43,938 bases of DNA, taken from positions 1-43,938 of the forward strand of contig NZ_JAPZUB010000012.1 of assembly GCF_027533505.1 (NCBI RefSeq), in the 5' to 3' direction. This document shows, piece after piece, positions 17,913-25,749 of this stretch. Position 1 is the stretch's first letter. Every line of letters starts with the position of its first letter. The notes beneath the pieces were generated by a model. It searched no databases, was not told where the DNA came from, and was given only the letters and a program-made list of their open reading frames with translations. The DNA is from Flavobacterium sp. (lineage in GTDB: Bacteria; Bacteroidota; Bacteroidia; Flavobacteriales; Flavobacteriaceae). The translations under genes and the position numbers were made by a program.

Positions 17913-18558
17913 GAAAGCCTTCATTTTCGACCTTGACGGGGTTATTGTCGATACGGCAAAATACCATTTTCTCGCTTGGCAAAAACTGGCCCAGGAACTC
18001 GGCATCGAATTTACGCCCGAACACAACGAAGAGCTCAAAGGCGTGAGTCGAGTACGTTCCCTAGAGATTATTTTGGGACTCGGAAACCTGTCCGCCACCG
18101 ACGAAGAAAAAGAGCGTTGGCTCATCAAAAAAAATCAAGATTATTTGTCCTATATCGAAAATATGGATGAAGATGAAATCTTACCCGGAGTGCTCCCTGT
18201 TTTGGAATACATTCGAAGCCAAGGACACTTTATTGCCTTAGGATCAGCCAGTAAAAATGCACGACCTATTCTCGAAAAAGTCAATATCATGGCTTTTTTC
18301 GATGCGATTGTAGACGGGAATGACGTAACCAACGCCAAACCCGATCCCGAAGTTTTCGTTCGAGCCGCTCGTTTACTTGGCGTAACCAATGAAAATGCAA
18401 TTGTTTTTGAAGACAGTGTCGCGGGTATTCAAGCCGCCAACATCGCCCATATGACCAGCATTGGCATTGGGGATCCCGCTATTTTAAAAGAAGCCCACTA
18501 CCATTTCAAAGACTTTACCTTTATTGAGCCTTCTTTTATTGAATCGCTCGTATCATAG
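17905..18558 (+). CDS. pgmB: beta-phosphoglucomutase (HAD superfamily)
   Basis: A 217-residue cytoplasmic enzyme that converts beta-glucose-1-phosphate to glucose-6-phosphate. The HAD motifs are complete: FDLDGVIVDT with nucleophile Asp9 and acid/base Asp11, LGSAS for motif II, the Lys of AKPDPEVF, and FEDSVAGIQAA for the metal-binding acidic pair. The helical cap is the short type used by beta-phosphoglucomutases. It overlaps the transporter gene by 8 bases and precedes maltose phosphorylase, whose product is beta-glucose-1-phosphate. That order strongly supports this function over a generic HAD phosphatase. Confidence 0.95.
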   Translation: MSKKAFIFDLDGVIVDTAKYHFLAWQKLAQELGIEFTPEHNEELKGVSRVRSLEIILGLGNLSATDEEKERWLIKKNQDYLSYIENMDEDEILPGVLPVLEYIRSQGHFIALGSASKNARPILEKVNIMAFFDAIVDGNDVTNAKPDPEVFVRAARLLGVTNENAIVFEDSVAGIQAANIAHMTSIGIGDPAILKEAHYHFKDFTFIEPSFIESLVS

Positions 18559-18612
18559 AAAATAGAATAGTATTAGGGTTTCTACCCAAAACCTTAATTA
18601 AAAACCAATACA

Positions 18613-20913
18613 ATGAATCAGGATTATATCAAACCAGACAACTGGTGTATTATTGAAGAAGGATTTGATGCCGAACGCGTAAAATCATCGGAAAGTTTGT
18701 TTAGCATCGGGAATGGTGCTATGGGCCAACGGGCTAATTTTGAAGAGTACTATTCTGGAAAAACATTTCAAGGAAGTTATATAGCCGGAGTCTATTATCC
18801 CGATAAAACCAAAGTGGGCTGGTGGAAAAACGGCTACCCCGAGTATTTTGCTAAAGTCCTAAACGCACCCAATTGGATCGGAATTAACATTGAAGTCAAT
18901 GGTGAAAATTTGGATTTAGCCACATGCCAATCCGTTTCCCATTTCCGTCGTGAACTCAACATGAAGGAAGGGATTTATACCCGTACTTTTCAAGCGGTTC
19001 TTCGAAATGGAACGGAAATCGCTGTTGAAGTACGTCGTTTTCTTTCTTTGGATCTGGACGAAGCCGGATTCATCAACTACCAAATCAAACCCCTAAATAA
19101 AGACGCTGCTATCGTATTTAAACCCTATTTGGATGCGGGCGTTCACAATGAAGATGCCAACTGGGAAGAAAAATTCTGGGAACCTTTAGAGGTTCGCCAT
19201 AACAATAACAGTGGTTTTGTAACAGCGCGTACGTTTAAAACGCATTTTACTGCCACTACCTTTATGCACAATACTATTTTGGTCGATCACCAAGTGCAAA
19301 ACCTAACGCCATCGATTACTGAATCCAAGGATAACGTAGCGTTCTCTTATGCGGTTTTTTGTCCTCAAGGGAAAACCACTTCCATCCAAAAAATTGGAGG
19401 GTACACGGTTTCTATGAATCACGACAATACTCAAGTAGCTGCCAAAAATGTAATCGATCAAGCTTTAGTACACGGATTTGAAGCCTACGAATCGCTTCAA
19501 AAGGAAGCATGGGCACGCATCTGGGAAATGAGCGATATCACCATCGAAGGCGACGTAAAAGCCCAACAAGGTATTCGTTTCAACATTTTCCAATTGAATC
19601 AAACCTACCTCGGGAAAGATTCGCGCTTAAACATAGGACCCAAAGGATTTACCGGTGAAAAATACGGAGGTTCGACCTATTGGGATACCGAAGCCTATTG
19701 TATTCCTTTTTACATGGCAACCAAAGATCAACAGGTTGCTCGTAACTTATTAGCCTACCGCTACAACCAACTCGACCGCGCCATTGAGAACGCGGGGAAA
19801 TTAGGTTTCAAAAATGGAGCCGCCCTCTACCCGATGGTAACCATGAATGGCGAAGAATGCCACAACGAATGGGAAATTACTTTCGAAGAAATTCACCGCA
19901 ACGGCGCCATCGCTTTTGCTATTTTCAACTACTACCGTTTTACCGGTGACTACAGCTATATTCCCGAAAAAGGATTGGAAGTGTTACTCGGCATTGCGCG
20001 TTTCTGGCACCAACGTTCGACCTTCTCAACCTACCGTAATCAATACGTGATTTTGGGCGTCACGGGGCCGAATGAATACGAAAATAACGTCAACAACAAC
20101 TGGTATACCAACTACATTGCCAAATGGTGTATCGACTATGCGTTGGAACAAACCGACCGAGTTAAAGCAGAATATCCTGCGGATTACAGTCGCATCATGG
20201 CCAAAGTACAATTAGGCGATGACGAAAGAGCCGCCATGCAAAAAGTGGCCGACAACATGTACTTCCCCTATTCTGAAGAACACGGTGTCTTTTTACAACA
20301 AGACGGCTTCTTGGACAAAGAACTCATCACCGTAGCCGACCTTGATAAAAGTCAGCGCCCCATCAACCAAAAATGGTCATGGGATCGCATTTTACGTTCG
20401 CCCTACATCAAACAGGCAGATACACTACAAGGATTTTATTTCTTTGAAGATCATTTTACCAAAGAAGAATTGGCAAAACATTTTGACTTCTACGAACCGT
20501 TTACCGTTCATGAAAGTTCGCTCTCTCCCTGTGTGCACTCGATTCAAGCCGCTGTTTTGGGTCGTATGGAACAAGCCTACACCTTCTACTTGCGCACGTC
20601 GCGTTTGGACTTAGACGATTATAACAAAGAAGTAGAAGAAGGCCTTCACATCACCTCTATGGCAGGAACTTGGATGAGCATCGTGGAAGGATTCGGCGGA
20701 ATGCGTGTGCGTGATAATGCGCTACATTTTGAACCCCGCATCCCTGCACAATGGGAAGCGTATTCGTTCAAAATCAATTTCAGAAATCAAATTTTGAAAG
20801 TGAGCATCGGTCAAAACGAAACCCAATTTGCACTAGAAGGCAACGAACCCATTCGCGTGTACGTCTTTGGAAAAGAAGTTCTCGTGGAACCCAATGGGTT
20901 AGTAACCGTATAA
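18613..20913 (+). CDS. GH65 maltose phosphorylase
   Basis: A 766-residue cytoplasmic enzyme that splits maltose with phosphate into glucose and beta-glucose-1-phosphate. The N-terminal beta-sandwich (about 1-270) leads into an (alpha/alpha)6 barrel. The block VTGPNEYENNVNNNWYTN (483-500) carries the expected general acid Glu488, equivalent to Glu487 of the Lactobacillus brevis enzyme. The phosphate-site region has SPYIKQADTLQ and HESSLSPCVHS. The length matches maltose phosphorylases (about 750-770). It is 54 bases downstream of pgmB and has a terminator-like hairpin after it. Trehalose or kojibiose phosphorylase are alternatives, but the surrounding amylases favour maltose. Confidence 0.93.
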   Translation: MNQDYIKPDNWCIIEEGFDAERVKSSESLFSIGNGAMGQRANFEEYYSGKTFQGSYIAGVYYPDKTKVGWWKNGYPEYFAKVLNAPNWIGINIEVNGENLDLATCQSVSHFRRELNMKEGIYTRTFQAVLRNGTEIAVEVRRFLSLDLDEAGFINYQIKPLNKDAAIVFKPYLDAGVHNEDANWEEKFWEPLEVRHNNNSGFVTARTFKTHFTATTFMHNTILVDHQVQNLTPSITESKDNVAFSYAVFCPQGKTTSIQKIGGYTVSMNHDNTQVAAKNVIDQALVHGFEAYESLQKEAWARIWEMSDITIEGDVKAQQGIRFNIFQLNQTYLGKDSRLNIGPKGFTGEKYGGSTYWDTEAYCIPFYMATKDQQVARNLLAYRYNQLDRAIENAGKLGFKNGAALYPMVTMNGEECHNEWEITFEEIHRNGAIAFAIFNYYRFTGDYSYIPEKGLEVLLGIARFWHQRSTFSTYRNQYVILGVTGPNEYENNVNNNWYTNYIAKWCIDYALEQTDRVKAEYPADYSRIMAKVQLGDDERAAMQKVADNMYFPYSEEHGVFLQQDGFLDKELITVADLDKSQRPINQKWSWDRILRSPYIKQADTLQGFYFFEDHFTKEELAKHFDFYEPFTVHESSLSPCVHSIQAAVLGRMEQAYTFYLRTSRLDLDDYNKEVEEGLHITSMAGTWMSIVEGFGGMRVRDNALHFEPRIPAQWEAYSFKINFRNQILKVSIGQNETQFALEGNEPIRVYVFGKEVLVEPNGLVTV

Positions 20914-20923
20914 CTTTTTTATG

Positions 20924-20934
20924 AAACATTAAGA
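20924..20934 (+). repeat. left terminal inverted repeat of the GxxExxY segment
   Basis: AAACATTAAGA, exact reverse complement of 21444-21454. It starts 10 bases after the maltose phosphorylase stop. Confidence 0.5.
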
Positions 20935-20939
20935 CAATT

Positions 20940-20987
20940 AAGAAGTTAAGGGATTTATACTGTAAATAATTACCTTAACTTCTTTTT
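20940..20987 (+). terminator. terminator-like hairpin after maltose phosphorylase
   Basis: A perfect 12-base stem pairs 20940-20951 with 20973-20984. The loop holds a smaller ATTTA/TAAAT stem, and five T (20983-20987) close the 3' side. It ends the transporter-pgmB-phosphorylase transcript, at least in part. It lies inside the possible inserted segment, so it may have arrived with it. Confidence 0.7.
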
Positions 20988-21023
20988 ACATACATTCCAT
21001 TCACTCCATTTAAACGCCAAAAA

Positions 21024-21374
21024 ATGACAAAAAAAGAGGTTACTCAGCTAAGTTATGCAATTGTGGGCTGTGCAATTACTGTCCACAAAGTAGTAGGCCC
21101 AGGTTTACTGGAAAGTGTTTATGAAAAGTGCCTCAAAGAAGAGTTATGCTTTAAAGGATTTCAAGTAGAGACTCAAAAAACGTTTCAAATTGAATACAGA
21201 AATTGCATTATAAATAGTGAACTAAGATTGGACCTACTTGTTAACGACACCGTTAGTGTTGAAGTTAAAAGTGTTGAAAGTATTTTGCCAATTCATGAAG
21301 CGCAACTGTTAACTTACATGAGATTAATGAAGAAACCCCAAGGTTTATTAATTAATTTTTTACTCAAAATATAA
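21024..21374 (+). CDS. GxxExxY protein (PD-(D/E)xK-like), C terminus frameshifted
   Basis: A 116-residue protein of the GxxExxY family, which has a PD-(D/E)xK nuclease-like fold but no established role. The name motif is GLLESVY (27-33). Candidate catalytic residues are Asp70, Glu80 and Lys82 (in VEVKSVE), with a Gln at 94. The frame ends early, after NFLLKI. Adding one A in the A-run at 21366-21369 would continue the protein as KNITKSTKPFVNEHFYALN and on to a stop at 21428-21430, about 135 residues in all, which resembles family C termini. So the gene has lost one base, or the read has an error. It has no obvious link to sugar metabolism and is flanked by inverted repeats. Confidence 0.85.
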   Translation: MTKKEVTQLSYAIVGCAITVHKVVGPGLLESVYEKCLKEELCFKGFQVETQKTFQIEYRNCIINSELRLDLLVNDTVSVEVKSVESILPIHEAQLLTYMRLMKKPQGLLINFLLKI

Positions 21375-21443
21375 CAAAGTCAACCAAACCATTCGTTAAT
21401 GAACATTTTTATGCGCTTAATGAATCTTAACCACTTCTAAAAC

Positions 21444-21454
21444 TCTTAATGTTT
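21444..21454 (-). repeat. right terminal inverted repeat of the GxxExxY segment
   Basis: TCTTAATGTTT on the plus strand, exact reverse complement of 20924-20934. It ends 4 bases before the start of the next GH13 gene, so it may also form part of that gene's leader. Confidence 0.5.
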
Positions 21455-21458
21455 AAAT

Positions 21459-23285
21459 ATGAAAAAACTTATTTTTTTCTTGTTCCTCTCTTTTTCAAGC
21501 CTCGCGCAAATCACACGTATCGAACCCCCGTTCTGGTACAGTGACATGAACCGTTCCGAAGTGCAAATCATGTTCTACAGTAAAAATATCGCGCAAAATG
21601 AAGTGAGTGCTGCCAACCTCATCATCAAAAACGTACAAAAAACCGAAAATCCCAATTACCTTTTTGTAACCGTTGACACCAAAAATGTAGCACCGGGGTC
21701 GTTCGTATTTACTTTCAAAAACGGTAAAAAATCATTTACCCAAAACTATACCCTCAAAGCACGTAAAAAAGATTCCGCACTGCGCAAAGGATTTGACAGC
21801 TCCGATATGATTTACCTCATCATGTCGGATCGTTTTGCCAACGGAAATCCCAATAACGACTCCTCGCCCAACCTCATCGAAAAAGCCGATCGCGCGAATA
21901 AAGACGGTCGTCATGGGGGCGATATTGAAGGAATCATCCAACATTTGGATTATATCAAAGAACTCGGCGCTACCGCCATTTGGCCAACACCCCTATGTGA
22001 AGACAACGACGAAAAAGGGTCCTATCACACCTACGGTCAATCGGATGTATACAAAATCGACGAACGCTTTGGTACCAATGATGATTATGTTCGTTTAAGC
22101 AACGAATTGCACAAACGCAACATGAAACTCATCAAAGATTATGTCACCAACCACTGGGGCTACAAGCACTGGATGATGGACGATTTACCCACCTACGATT
22201 GGATCCACCAATTTCCTGGGTATAAACAAACGTCTTACCGCATGACCACGCAATTTGATCCCAATGCGTCCGACTTGGATGCCAAAATCTGTATGGACGG
22301 TTGGTTTGTCAAATCGATGCCCGACCTGAATCAGTCCAATCCCTTGGTGCTGAATTACTTGATTCAAAATGCCTTGTGGTGGATTGAATATGCCGATCTT
22401 GACGGTTTTCGCGTAGATACATACCCCTACTCCGACAAAAATGCCATCGCCACATGGACCAAAGCGATAATGGACGAATACCCCCATTTTAACATTGTTG
22501 GAGAAGCTTGGTTGTACAGCACCGCACAAATCGCTTACTGGCAAAAAGACAGCAAAGTGGCCGCGATTCAAAGTTACAATTCCTACTTGCCGTCTGTAAT
22601 GGACTTCATGCTCCAAAGCATTCTCAACGAAGGAGTGCTCCACGAAGACAAAAGCGATTGGCAAAAAGGAATCGTTCGGGTGTACAACAGTCTTGCCAGC
22701 GACTTTTTGTACCCCAACATCAACAATCTGCTCATTTTTGCTGAAAATCACGACACCCAACGACTCAACCAATTCTATCCCGAATTTGACAAATACAAAC
22801 TTACCCTAATGCTTCTTGCTACTATGCGCGGGATACCACAGCTCTATTATGGCTCCGAAATCGGGATGACCGGCGATAAAAACAAAGGCGATGGCGATAT
22901 CCGTAGAGATTTCCCTGGCGGCTGGCCCAGCGACACGCAAAACGCATTTACCCAAGCGGGGCGCACCCCCGAACAACAGAAGTATTTTGCCATTACCTCT
23001 CAATTGTTCAATTGGCGAAAAACCAAGAAAGTCATCCATACCGGAAAAACCACGCACTATGTTCCCGAAAATAATGTCTACGTGTATTTTCGTCACAATG
23101 ATCAAGAAAGTGTGATGGTCCTTATCAACAACAGCAATGAAAAACAAACGGTAAGTCCGGAGCGTTTTGCCGAAAACCTAGCTAAATTTACCCAAGGTAA
23201 AGATATTCTAACCCAAAAATCGTTCGATATCCTAAAACCGATTGAGCTTGAACCGAAATCAGGAATCATTTTGGAATTAGAGTAA
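21459..23285 (+). CDS. GH13 neopullulanase/cyclomaltodextrinase-like enzyme (SusA-type)
   Basis: A 608-residue exported enzyme that should hydrolyse maltooligosaccharides in the periplasm. A signal peptide (1-17, ending SSLAQ) is followed by an N-terminal Ig-like domain (about 18-105) as in cyclomaltodextrinases, then the GH13 barrel. Catalytic regions are complete: DYVTNH (227-232), DGFRVD with nucleophile Asp320, GEAW with acid/base Glu349, and ENHD with Asp432. There is no T9SS tail and no lipobox, consistent with a soluble periplasmic enzyme like Bacteroides SusA. It begins 4 bases after the right repeat of the GxxExxY segment. An 83-base gap carrying a palindromic repeat separates it from GH31. 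Confidence 0.92.
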   Translation: MKKLIFFLFLSFSSLAQITRIEPPFWYSDMNRSEVQIMFYSKNIAQNEVSAANLIIKNVQKTENPNYLFVTVDTKNVAPGSFVFTFKNGKKSFTQNYTLKARKKDSALRKGFDSSDMIYLIMSDRFANGNPNNDSSPNLIEKADRANKDGRHGGDIEGIIQHLDYIKELGATAIWPTPLCEDNDEKGSYHTYGQSDVYKIDERFGTNDDYVRLSNELHKRNMKLIKDYVTNHWGYKHWMMDDLPTYDWIHQFPGYKQTSYRMTTQFDPNASDLDAKICMDGWFVKSMPDLNQSNPLVLNYLIQNALWWIEYADLDGFRVDTYPYSDKNAIATWTKAIMDEYPHFNIVGEAWLYSTAQIAYWQKDSKVAAIQSYNSYLPSVMDFMLQSILNEGVLHEDKSDWQKGIVRVYNSLASDFLYPNINNLLIFAENHDTQRLNQFYPEFDKYKLTLMLLATMRGIPQLYYGSEIGMTGDKNKGDGDIRRDFPGGWPSDTQNAFTQAGRTPEQQKYFAITSQLFNWRKTKKVIHTGKTTHYVPENNVYVYFRHNDQESVMVLINNSNEKQTVSPERFAENLAKFTQGKDILTQKSFDILKPIELEPKSGIILELE

Positions 23286-23289
23286 TGAG

Positions 23290-23358
23290 GAGCTATTTCC
23301 CGCTATCCGCTGTATCTCCCTCCTCTCGTCGGGAGGATGCCGCTACTATCGGGGCTAA
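23290..23358. repeat. palindromic intergenic repeat (CCCGCTATCCGC...CTATCGGGGC type)
   Basis: The 83-base gap between two glycosidase genes holds TTTCCCGCTATCCGCT near one end and CGCTACTATCGGGGCTAA near the other, with a hairpin between (ATCTCCC at 23314-23320 against GGGAGGAT at 23331-23338). From memory, this layout resembles a dispersed palindromic element seen between genes in Flavobacteriaceae, with conserved ends and a variable stem. Only one copy is in the window, so repetition cannot be shown here. Confidence 0.55.
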
Positions 23359-23368
23359 AAACTAACGT

Positions 23369-25747
23369 ATGAAAAAGACACTTTTTTTCTTTTTGACCGT
23401 AAGTCTGACTTGGGCTCAAAATCCGAACCGAAAATTCAAAGACTTTAAATCGACAACCGACGGCCTTGCCATCGAAGTAACCGACGGCCGTTATCAAATC
23501 AAAGTACTCAGCGACCAAATCATTGAAACCTCGTTTATCCCCAACGGAGAAACTTTCAATGCGACCTCGCATGCAACCCTATTGTCGTCACACAACCCAA
23601 AATATACCGCTACCGATTCGGGCAATGAACTCAACCTCACCACCCCGCGCATCAACGTAGTGATTACCAAACAACCGTTTCAAATTCAATACTTTACCCC
23701 AACCCACGAACGGATTCTCTCGGAACGTTTGGGCTATGTAAAGAACGATTCAACCGAAGTCTTGGATTTCAACCTAACGCCTGACGAAAAACTCTATGGA
23801 GGGGGTGCCCGTGCGCTGGGTATGAACCGCCGCGGTAATCGATTGGCACTCTACAATCGTGCGCATTATGGGTATGAAACGCGAGCCGAATTGATGAATT
23901 TCTGTATCCCTGTGGTACTTTCCTCCAAACAATACCTAGTTCATTTTGACAATCCTGCTATCGGACATTTGGATTTGGATAGCCAAAAAAACAATAGCCT
24001 ACAGTATGAAACGATTTCAGGCCGTAAAACCTATCAAGTAATTGTAGGGGCGACTTGGCCAGAATTGATTCAAAATTACACTGCACTCACAGGCCGACAA
24101 CCTTTACCACCCCGTTGGGTTTTTGGTAATTTTGCCTCACGCTTCGGTTACCGCTCCCAGGAAGAAGTAGAAAAAACCATTCAAAAGTTTGAAACCGATA
24201 AAATTCCCGTAGATGCCATTATCCTCGATTTGTATTGGTTTGGCAAAACCATCAAAAGTACCATGGGCAATTTGGATTGGGACAAAGATACCTTTCCCGA
24301 ACCCGAGAAAATGATGTCCGACTTAAATGCCAAAGGAGTAAAAACGGTACTTATCACCGAACCCTTCATTTTAACTACCTCTCAAAAATGGCAAGAAGCC
24401 GTCGATACTAAAGTATTGGCTACCCGTAGCAATGGAACTCCAGCGGTTTGGGACTTTTACTTTGGCAACACGGGGATTGTCGATGTCTTTAAACCCGAAG
24501 GTAAAAAATGGTTCTGGGCTGTGTACAAACGGCTGATCAACCAAGGCATGGGCGGTATTTGGGGCGATTTGGGCGAACCCGAAGTATTCCCCTCTGGAGT
24601 GATGACCGCAGCAGGAAAAGCCGATGAAGTGCACAACATCTATGGGCACAATTGGGCCAAACTCATTGCAGAAGGGTACCAAAACGATTTCCCAAAACAA
24701 CGTCCTTTTATTTTAATGCGAGCAGGGTATTCAGGATCGCAACGCTTCGGAATGATTCCTTGGAGTGGTGATGTTAATCGCACGTGGGGCGGCTTACAGA
24801 GTCAGATGGAAATTGCCCTACAAATGGGCATGCAAGGATTAGGCTATATGCATAGCGACCTTGGGGGATTTGCCGGCGATTATTTTGACAATGAACTGTA
24901 TTTACGTTGGTTGCAATACGGTGTGTTCAATCCAATTTTCCGCCCTCATGCCCAAGACGAGGTGGCTTCAGAAGTGGCACGTAAAGATATTGTGACGAAA
25001 GCCAAAGCCAAAAAAGCAGTTGAACTACGCTATCAGTTATTACCCTATAATTACACCTTAGCCTATGAAAACAGTACTACGGGGATGCCCTTAATGCGTC
25101 CGTTATTTTTCGAGGAACCCCAAAATGAATCGCTGCAAACCGTGGCGGACACCTATTTGTGGGGAAAAGATTTTTTGATCAAACCCATTGTACAGCCCGG
25201 CATAACCCAAACCGAAGTCTATTTCCCTAAAACAGCCAATTGGTATGATTTTTACACGCATAAAAAGTTTACTGGCGGTAAAATAGCAACGGTAAAAGTT
25301 ACCGAAGAGCACATTCCAACTTTCGTTCGCGCAAACACTTTAGTCCCTATGACCGAAGTGGTGCAAAACACGACTTTATACCACAACAACGCACTTAACT
25401 TTATCGCTTATATTGACGGAAAAGGTATGTCTGAACGCACGTTGTATTTTGACGATGGCATGACGCCTAACGCAAACAACCTATCCCAAAATCATGAATT
25501 GCTTCGCGCCAATTTGAATACAGACGACAAAAAAATTACGCTTACCTTTTCGCAAAACGAACCAAATTCTACCCCGCACGTTTCTGAAAAAAAGGGAAGC
25601 ATTACGATGTATAACGTAGCCATCAAACCCAAAAAAGTAACTCAAAATGCGGTAAACATTCCTTTTCAATGGGATGCAAAAACCAAAAAACTCACGTTCT
25701 TGTACCAACATAATCAAAGTAAAACGAGTATAACGATTGTACGCTAA
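23369..25747 (+). CDS. GH31 alpha-glucosidase
   Basis: A 792-residue exported glycosidase that removes glucose from the non-reducing ends of maltooligosaccharides. A signal peptide covers 1-16 (LTWAQ). The N-terminal beta-sandwich (about 20-240) precedes the catalytic barrel. The nucleophile is Asp400 in IWGDLGEPE and the acid/base is Asp468 in PWSGDVNRTW, both in normal family context. The C-terminal beta domains are present and the length is typical. It fills the place that the GH97 enzyme SusB has in the Bacteroides sus operon. It lies 2 bases upstream of the next GH13 gene. Alpha-xylosidase activity also exists in GH31, but the locus supports alpha-glucosidase. Confidence 0.92.
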   Translation: MKKTLFFFLTVSLTWAQNPNRKFKDFKSTTDGLAIEVTDGRYQIKVLSDQIIETSFIPNGETFNATSHATLLSSHNPKYTATDSGNELNLTTPRINVVITKQPFQIQYFTPTHERILSERLGYVKNDSTEVLDFNLTPDEKLYGGGARALGMNRRGNRLALYNRAHYGYETRAELMNFCIPVVLSSKQYLVHFDNPAIGHLDLDSQKNNSLQYETISGRKTYQVIVGATWPELIQNYTALTGRQPLPPRWVFGNFASRFGYRSQEEVEKTIQKFETDKIPVDAIILDLYWFGKTIKSTMGNLDWDKDTFPEPEKMMSDLNAKGVKTVLITEPFILTTSQKWQEAVDTKVLATRSNGTPAVWDFYFGNTGIVDVFKPEGKKWFWAVYKRLINQGMGGIWGDLGEPEVFPSGVMTAAGKADEVHNIYGHNWAKLIAEGYQNDFPKQRPFILMRAGYSGSQRFGMIPWSGDVNRTWGGLQSQMEIALQMGMQGLGYMHSDLGGFAGDYFDNELYLRWLQYGVFNPIFRPHAQDEVASEVARKDIVTKAKAKKAVELRYQLLPYNYTLAYENSTTGMPLMRPLFFEEPQNESLQTVADTYLWGKDFLIKPIVQPGITQTEVYFPKTANWYDFYTHKKFTGGKIATVKVTEEHIPTFVRANTLVPMTEVVQNTTLYHNNALNFIAYIDGKGMSERTLYFDDGMTPNANNLSQNHELLRANLNTDDKKITLTFSQNEPNSTPHVSEKKGSITMYNVAIKPKKVTQNAVNIPFQWDAKTKKLTFLYQHNQSKTSITIVR

Positions 25748-25749
25748 TT

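Larger units (their letters stand above)
20924..21454. mobile_element. putative GxxExxY cassette bounded by inverted repeats
   Basis: The segment between GH65 and the next GH13 gene is bounded by AAACATTAAGA (20924-20934) and its exact reverse complement TCTTAATGTTT (21444-21454). The similarity continues inward imperfectly on both sides (TAAGAAGT and TTAAG words). It contains a terminator and one gene, the GxxExxY protein, unrelated to sugar use. No target-site duplication and no transposase are seen. Reading it as an inserted cassette is an inference. Confidence 0.4.

Noticed and set aside
20914..21458. Complete insertion sequence
   Set aside because: No transposase, no clear target-site duplication and only short inverted repeats; kept only as a tentative cassette.
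22185..22772. Long antisense open frame (195 codons) over the SusA-like GH13 gene
   Set aside because: Same reason: it is opposite intact catalytic regions and shows no start signal or domain.
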